Shown here: positions 60,191 to 64,000 of the stretch, piece after piece
Numbering within the stretch: position 1 is the stretch's first letter
Layout of the letters: each line of letters opens with the position of its first letter
Assembly: GCA_017303455.1 (NCBI GenBank)
Contig: JAFLBM010000019.1
Span: 35,535 to 99,534 of the forward strand
Source: Chitinophagales bacterium
GTDB lineage: Bacteria > Bacteroidota > Bacteroidia > Chitinophagales > Chitinophagaceae
Direction of reading: 5' to 3'
Length of the DNA: 64,000 nucleotides
Made by a program: the position numbers and the translations under genes
The notes under the pieces: generated by a model
Databases searched by the model: none
What the model saw: the letters and a program-made list of their open reading frames with translations, nothing else
What the model was told of the DNA's origin: nothing

Positions 60191-60705
60191 TTTGTTTCCG
60201 GTTTACTTCTTAATGCAATTACGATACAACCCACCATCGCTGCCAGCAACAACATAGAGATCACTTCAAAGGGTAATGCATAGCCTCCGTCATCCACGGT
60301 CAGCATTTTTTTGCCAATATCAGCCACCGTGGGAGCAACTGTTGTTTCCGCGATATTGAACTGGTGCTGGTACACCTGCAGCATGCTCAGGGCAAAACCA
60401 CAGAACACAGCGAGTGCAGCAAATATTTTCCGATCTGTTTGCTGTTTGGGCAATTTTTCCCCGGCCTGTTGGGTCAGGAATATAGAGAAGATGATCAGTA
60501 CAACGATACCGCCCACATAGACCACGATCTGCACCGCAGCAATGAATTGATATTCCAGCCAGAAATACAAACCGGCAATACCGATCAGGGAGAACAGCAG
60601 TGAAATAGCAGCACGGAATATCTGTCTTGTGCTGACGGCAATGATACCGCAACCCAGTGTTAGGGCGGCAAGTATATAAAATAATATGGTTGATCCTGTA
60701 ATCAT
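60187..60705 (-). CDS. nuoJ: NADH-quinone oxidoreductase subunit J
   Basis: 172 residues, five membrane helices (ILFYILAALTLGCGIIAV; AISLLFSLIGIAGLYFWL; AAVQIVVYVGGIVVLIIFSIFL). The pattern VQIVVYVGGIVVLIIF is the family hallmark. It overlaps nuoI and nuoK by 4 bases each, so translation is coupled. Confidence 0.94.
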   Translation of the reverse strand: MITGSTILFYILAALTLGCGIIAVSTRQIFRAAISLLFSLIGIAGLYFWLEYQFIAAVQIVVYVGGIVVLIIFSIFLTQQAGEKLPKQQTDRKIFAALAVFCGFALSMLQVYQHQFNIAETTVAPTVADIGKKMLTVDDGGYALPFEVISMLLLAAMVGCIVIALRSKPETK

Positions 60706-61178
60706 TCTACTCCATCCATGATTTTAGAGCCGGGGTTATTTAAGATCTTTGTCAGTTCGTTGCGGTCGTATACACTGTGTTCAAATGTTTGTGCCATCTT
60801 GATCGCATCAGAAGGGCAGGCTTCCACGCAGAGGTTGCACATCGTGCAGAGCTCAAGATGGTACACCAGTTTATCAATTGCCTTTTTCTTTTTGCCTTCA
60901 GGTGTCAGTTCGTTTTTGAAGATCACTTTAATGGTGCCATTGGGACAGGCCAGTTCACAAGCCTGGCAACCGGTACAGCGATGTTCATTCTTTTCATTAT
61001 GCGGCATCACCACTTCACCTTTGAAGCGTTCGGCCATTACCAGTGTATCCCGGTTATCAGGGTATTCCTGGGTGATGATCTCTTTATGGTGCGTAAAATA
61101 ATACAGGGTCCGCTTCATGCCGACCAGTAATGATTTTACGCCGCGGTAAACTTCTTTTATGTATTTTATTATGAACAT
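60702..61178 (-). CDS. nuoI: NADH-quinone oxidoreductase subunit I (two [4Fe-4S])
   Basis: 158 residues with two ferredoxin motifs: CTGCQACELACP (Cys 68, 71, 74, 78) and CTMCNLCVEACP (Cys 111, 114, 117, 121). They hold clusters N6a and N6b that lead electrons towards NuoB and the quinone. If nuoE, F and G are really absent, NuoI would be the likely entry point for ferredoxin or flavodoxin. It overlaps nuoJ and lies 97 bases after nuoH, the gap holding a palindromic element. Confidence 0.95.
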   Translation of the reverse strand: MFIIKYIKEVYRGVKSLLVGMKRTLYYFTHHKEIITQEYPDNRDTLVMAERFKGEVVMPHNEKNEHRCTGCQACELACPNGTIKVIFKNELTPEGKKKKAIDKLVYHLELCTMCNLCVEACPSDAIKMAQTFEHSVYDRNELTKILNNPGSKIMDGVE

Positions 61179-61255
61179 AAGCTACTAGCTTTTAGCTGCG
61201 AGCTATGAATTTTAAATGGTTTCGATTTTTTCCTATTCAAAAGAACTAATCCCTT

Positions 61256-61278
61256 ACCCTCTTCAGGGGCCGGGGTTA
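61256..61278. repeat. Palindromic GC-rich element abutting the nuoH stop
   Basis: ACCCTCTTCAGGGG then CCGGGGTTA; the last three bases are the nuoH stop codon on the minus strand. It has the same hairpin-plus-tail layout as the glyS, mazG-like and nuoD inserts. Confidence 0.6.
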
Positions 61279-62352
61279 AAAATGCCATCCTAATATCGCC
61301 ATGGCTGTTGCCAGCAACAGGTTGATCATACTGATCGGTAATAAATATTTCCATTCCAGGTTCAGCAGCTGGTCGATCCTTAATCTCGGGAAGGTCCACC
61401 TGAACCACATGATCAAAAAGATCAGGAAGAATGTTTTTCCAAAGAACCAGATACTGGACGGGATATAATCCATCACATGATTAAAATCCGTCAAATTGCC
61501 AATATGAAATGGCATCCATCCGCCCAGGAACAACGTAGCACCGATCGCACAAACAATAAACACATTGATATATTCTGCCAGGAAGAACAAAGCGAACTTC
61601 ATTCCTGAATATTCGGTATGGAAACCGGCCGTTAATTCAGATTCAGCTTCTGCTAAATCAAAGGGTGCCCGGTTGGTTTCTGCTGTTACGGCAATAATAA
61701 ACGTAACAAAAGCGATCCACACCGGCAGATGACCTTTAAATATCCACCAGCCTGTCGCCTGTGAATGAATAATATCAGAGATCTGCAGGCTGCCGGTCAG
61801 CACAACAATGGTCAGGATGGATAAACCGGCTGATAACTCATAGCTCACGATCTGGGCGCCACTGCGCATGGCACCCATCAGGGAGTATTTATTATTACTG
61901 GACCACCCGGCCATCAAAATACTGATGACCATGATGGAAGAGACAGCAGATACATAGAGCACCCCGATATTCATATCCCATAACTGGAAATCTTTTGCAA
62001 AAGCGATAGGGGCCATCAGCAGCATCGCCACGATCATTGCAATGAAAGGCGCAATATTGAATAATAATTTATCAGCGCCGTTGGGAGTTAATCCTTCTTT
62101 CACGATCAGTTTCAGGGTATCGGCTAATGATTGCAGCAAACCTTGTGGTCCCACCCGGTTTGGCCCGAGACGGATCTGTATCCAGGCCGCTACTCTTCGT
62201 TCCATTAATACCAATACTAATCCCAACCCGGCAAAGAGGCCGATGACAGCCACACCTGCCAGTACCATTTCAATCACTAAGGTCCAGGTCGGGTTGAAGA
62301 TGCTGCTCAACCATTCATGCAGTTCGTTCGCTATGTGTGAAAAACTCCACAT
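61276..62352 (-). CDS. nuoH: NADH-quinone oxidoreductase subunit H
   Basis: 358 residues, about eight membrane helices, with the quinone-channel motifs RRVAAWIQIRLGPNRVGPQG, ETNRAPFDLAEAESELTAGF and EYSGMKFALFFLAEY. It couples quinone reduction to the membrane arm. Its start is 303 bases downstream of nuoD; in 14-subunit operons nuoE, F and G lie here. Here there are only repeats. Confidence 0.96.
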   Translation of the reverse strand: MWSFSHIANELHEWLSSIFNPTWTLVIEMVLAGVAVIGLFAGLGLVLVLMERRVAAWIQIRLGPNRVGPQGLLQSLADTLKLIVKEGLTPNGADKLLFNIAPFIAMIVAMLLMAPIAFAKDFQLWDMNIGVLYVSAVSSIMVISILMAGWSSNNKYSLMGAMRSGAQIVSYELSAGLSILTIVVLTGSLQISDIIHSQATGWWIFKGHLPVWIAFVTFIIAVTAETNRAPFDLAEAESELTAGFHTEYSGMKFALFFLAEYINVFIVCAIGATLFLGGWMPFHIGNLTDFNHVMDYIPSSIWFFGKTFFLIFLIMWFRWTFPRLRIDQLLNLEWKYLLPISMINLLLATAMAILGWHF

Positions 62353-62409
62353 TCTTTATTGATCATTTTTATTTTGCCAGCTTCTGTATTACTATCATCA
62401 CCTGCTGCC

Positions 62410-62652
62410 CGTCCGAATGACAAGGCCGGGCGGACGTCGCACTCTTCATCGTTCTGTAACCTGCCTGCCGGTAGGCAAGGTTCTATTCAGCAATATTGAA
62501 CCCCGGAGGGGTTCTGAATACATTTTTTATTTTCGTTTTACCAACATTCAGCCCCTCCGGGGCTGCTCAACAAAATCAATTCACCTTTATCAACAGTTAA
62601 GAACTTTTGATAACCGGAATCCAGGAACCCTCTTTCGGAGGGCAGGGAGGCC
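62410..62652. repeat. Cluster of hairpin elements between nuoD and nuoH
   Basis: The 302-base gap has no gene but at least five inverted repeats: CGTCCG/CGGACG (62410-62436); AACCTGCCTGCCGGTAGGCA (62458-62482); GAACCCC-GGA-GGGGTTC (62498-62514); CAGCCCC-TCC-GGGGCTG (62549-62565), which with its flank is an inverted copy of the previous one; and CCCTC-TTTCG-GAGGG with a G-rich tail (62628-62652), 3 bases past the nuoD stop. Confidence 0.75.
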
Positions 62653-62654
62653 GT

Positions 62655-63806
62655 TTATCTGTCAATATCCGGTATCACCAGGTCTAATGTTCCCATCATT
62701 GCTACCAGGTCTCCCAGTTTACTGCCGCGGGCAATATGATCCAATACAGAAAGATTCGAAAATCCCGGAGAACGGAATTTGATCCTGTACGGGGTCGTGC
62801 CACCTTCACTTACAATATATACACCCAGTTCACCACGGGCTGTTTCCACCCGCTGGTAAAATTCTCCTTTGGGTAATTTCAATACAGCTTTTGTTTTGGC
62901 CTGGAAATCGCCGTCGGGAATATTATCGATCAGTTGCTCAATGATGCGGATGGACTGCTGCATCTCCCGCAGCCGGATCATATAACGGGCAAAGGAATCA
63001 CCGGCTGTTTCCAGCACTTCATCGAATTCCAGTTTATCATAGATCTCGTACGGGTAAACTTTTCTTATATCACAACTAACACCGCTGCCTCTTGCTGCCG
63101 GGCCGGAACAACCATAGGAAACAGCATCCTCCGGTGATAAATAACCAACCCCTTTCATCCTGTTCTGGAAAATGATGTTGCCGGTTACCAGTTCATCATA
63201 TTCGTGGATCTTACGCTTGTATAATTGCATGAACTCTTTCACTCTTTTCTGGAAGTTAGGATGCAGGTCCTGCATCACACCACCGGGTACCATATAGTTC
63301 ATGGTCAGACGGGCACCACAGGTCTCTTCCATAATATCGTTGATACTTTCTCTTTCCCGGAACGCATGAAAAAAAGGTGTGAACGCACCGAGATCCATTG
63401 CCATGGCTCCCCACCAGAGTTCATGGGAGGCAATGCGGGTTAATTCATCCATCAGTACTCTTATCACCTGTGCCCTTGGCGGAACTTCCACCTGCAAACC
63501 TTTTTCCACGCATAAAGCGCAGGCATGATTATTAATATGAGAGGAGAGATAATCCATCCGGCTGGTCACATAAATAAACTGGCGGTAGGTAAGGCTTTCG
63601 CACATTTTTTCGATAGAACGGTGAATGAAACCGAGATGCGGCTCCACTTTTTTGATCGTTTCGCCATTAAGTGTGATCACCAGGTGTAATACACCGTGTG
63701 TGGCAGGGTGTTGGGGTCCTACGTTAATAGTAATATCTCCGGCCCCCTCATCCCCCGCAGGGGGAATTAGTGAAGAGTCATTTAATATGGAGGTCTCTCT
63801 GTACAT
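62655..63806 (-). CDS. nuoD: NADH-quinone oxidoreductase subunit D
   Basis: 383 residues, the 49-kDa-type quinone-site subunit. GPQHPATHGVLHL and the C-terminal SVLDHIARGSKLGDLVAMMGTLDLVIPDIDR (in two pieces) are diagnostic. It is not fused to NuoC. Residues 13-23 (LIPPAGDEGAG) just before DITINVGPQHP are coded by a CCCCC-TGC-GGGGG hairpin with a G-rich tail (63741-63766), so the N-terminus has been extended or altered by an element. nuoC is not upstream: the next frame on this strand is a probable transposase end. Confidence 0.95.
   Translation of the reverse strand: MYRETSILNDSSLIPPAGDEGAGDITINVGPQHPATHGVLHLVITLNGETIKKVEPHLGFIHRSIEKMCESLTYRQFIYVTSRMDYLSSHINNHACALCVEKGLQVEVPPRAQVIRVLMDELTRIASHELWWGAMAMDLGAFTPFFHAFRERESINDIMEETCGARLTMNYMVPGGVMQDLHPNFQKRVKEFMQLYKRKIHEYDELVTGNIIFQNRMKGVGYLSPEDAVSYGCSGPAARGSGVSCDIRKVYPYEIYDKLEFDEVLETAGDSFARYMIRLREMQQSIRIIEQLIDNIPDGDFQAKTKAVLKLPKGEFYQRVETARGELGVYIVSEGGTTPYRIKFRSPGFSNLSVLDHIARGSKLGDLVAMMGTLDLVIPDIDR
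63741..63766. repeat. Palindromic GC-rich element inside nuoD
   Basis: On the minus strand: TTCCCCCTGCGGGGG then ATGAGGGGGCC. It shares the CCCCCTGCGGGGG core with the glyS copy and codes Ile-Pro-Pro-Ala-Gly-Asp-Glu-Gly. It is in frame. Confidence 0.8.
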
Positions 63807-63865
63807 TTTAGAATCAGCTGGTAAATTTTTTACTCTTCAAATAAGTTGCTTATGTGCCTTGCAAA

Positions 63866-63897
63866 GCCCCTCTTGCGGAGGGCCTGCCTGCCGGCAG
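63866..63897. repeat. Composite palindromic element upstream of nuoD
   Basis: GCCCCTCTTGCGGAGGGC joined to a CCTGCCTGCCGGCAG palindrome, ending next to the stop of the transposase-like frame at 63898. It combines the two element types seen singly elsewhere. Confidence 0.65.
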
Positions 63898-64000
63898 CTA
63901 ATCGTTACCTAAATTTTTTAATACTTCATAAAGAGCTACTGCTTGTAAAAGCGACTCATAACCTTGCCACACTGTTTTTAATCCCGGTGGCCCATCGCTT
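63898..64000 (-). CDS. Probable IS4-type transposase, C-terminal end (cut by window edge)
   Basis: About 33 residues are visible, running off the right edge. SDGPPGLKTVWQGYESLLQA then VALYEVLKNL resembles the C-terminus of IS4-family DDE transposases, where a (G/S)DGPPG-x-K-x-LW-x-G pattern closes the protein. This is a call by eye on a short piece; a four-helix-bundle or other protein is possible. It lies 92 bases upstream of nuoD on the same strand. Confidence 0.5.
   Translation of the reverse strand, partial: SDGPPGLKTVWQGYESLLQAVALYEVLKNLGND

Noticed and set aside
61169..61408. 79-codon frame on the minus strand bridging the end of nuoH and the gap
   Set aside because: It runs in another frame over the nuoH C-terminus and a repeat; no motif and no separate start signal.

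Overview
The window looks like a chromosome segment of a facultatively anaerobic member of the Bacteroidota, most likely a Chitinophagaceae/Chitinophagales relative. The evidence is several promoters of the Bacteroidota type (TAnnTTTG at -7), Sec/lipoprotein-type clade II nosZ with the nosC-nosZ-nosL-nosD-nosF-nosY gene set, many lipoproteins with short lipoboxes, a type-A T9SS-like C-terminal domain, a tolB-like propeller/barrel protein and a Bacteroidota-style nuo operon. No tRNA, rRNA or CRISPR array was seen. The assignment is by gene content and family resemblance only; no search was run.

Layout. 0-3.3 kb: the end of a sensor kinase, a tandem universal-stress protein and a TPR protein. 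3.2-13.2 kb: a nitrous-oxide-reduction locus on the minus strand (cytochrome c, nosZ, fasciclin protein, a membrane-NosL fusion, nosD, nosF, nosY and a di-iron RIC protein), with a divergent Rrf2 regulator, a candidate operator at the nosC start site and a second RIC gene. 13.3-26.7 kb: mostly housekeeping genes (PAS kinase, tolB-like outer-membrane protein, MBL hydrolase, flippase, di-haem peroxidase, arfB, dtd, mazG-like, glyS). 26.8-35.7 kb: fermentative or anaerobic metabolism, namely pyruvate:ferredoxin oxidoreductase, an uncharacterised 603-residue protein, and a tnaA-tpl pair that would cleave tryptophan and tyrosine. 35.9-46.8 kb: a complete uptake [NiFe]-hydrogenase locus with hypA, B, F, C, D and E plus a tiny HupE-like protein on the minus strand, and small subunit, large subunit, cytochrome b and maturation protease on the plus strand. 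The small subunit carries the six-cysteine signature of oxygen-tolerant group 1d enzymes. 46.9-51.4 kb: an AT-rich accessory island of small orphan genes separated by a double-hairpin repeat, with a local tandem duplication and a frameshifted gene. 51.5-64 kb: ppdK, then a nuo operon (nuoD, H, I, J, K, L, M, N) and a probable transposase end at the right edge.

How it fits together. PFOR supplies acetyl-CoA and low-potential electrons. The hydrogenase feeds H2 electrons into quinone through its cytochrome b. Complex I here has no nuoE, F or G between nuoD and nuoH, so it may take electrons from ferredoxin or flavodoxin rather than NADH. NosZ is an electron sink under low oxygen, and the RIC proteins repair nitrosative damage.

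Most unusual signals: (1) short GC-rich palindromic elements that sit between genes and also inside at least five open reading frames (mazG-like, glyS, nuoD, nuoM, nuoL) without breaking the frame; (2) a double-hairpin repeat with a compensatory base-pair change that repeatedly lies just after minus-strand genes; (3) a duplicated gene end flanking one palindromic element, differing mainly at third codon positions.
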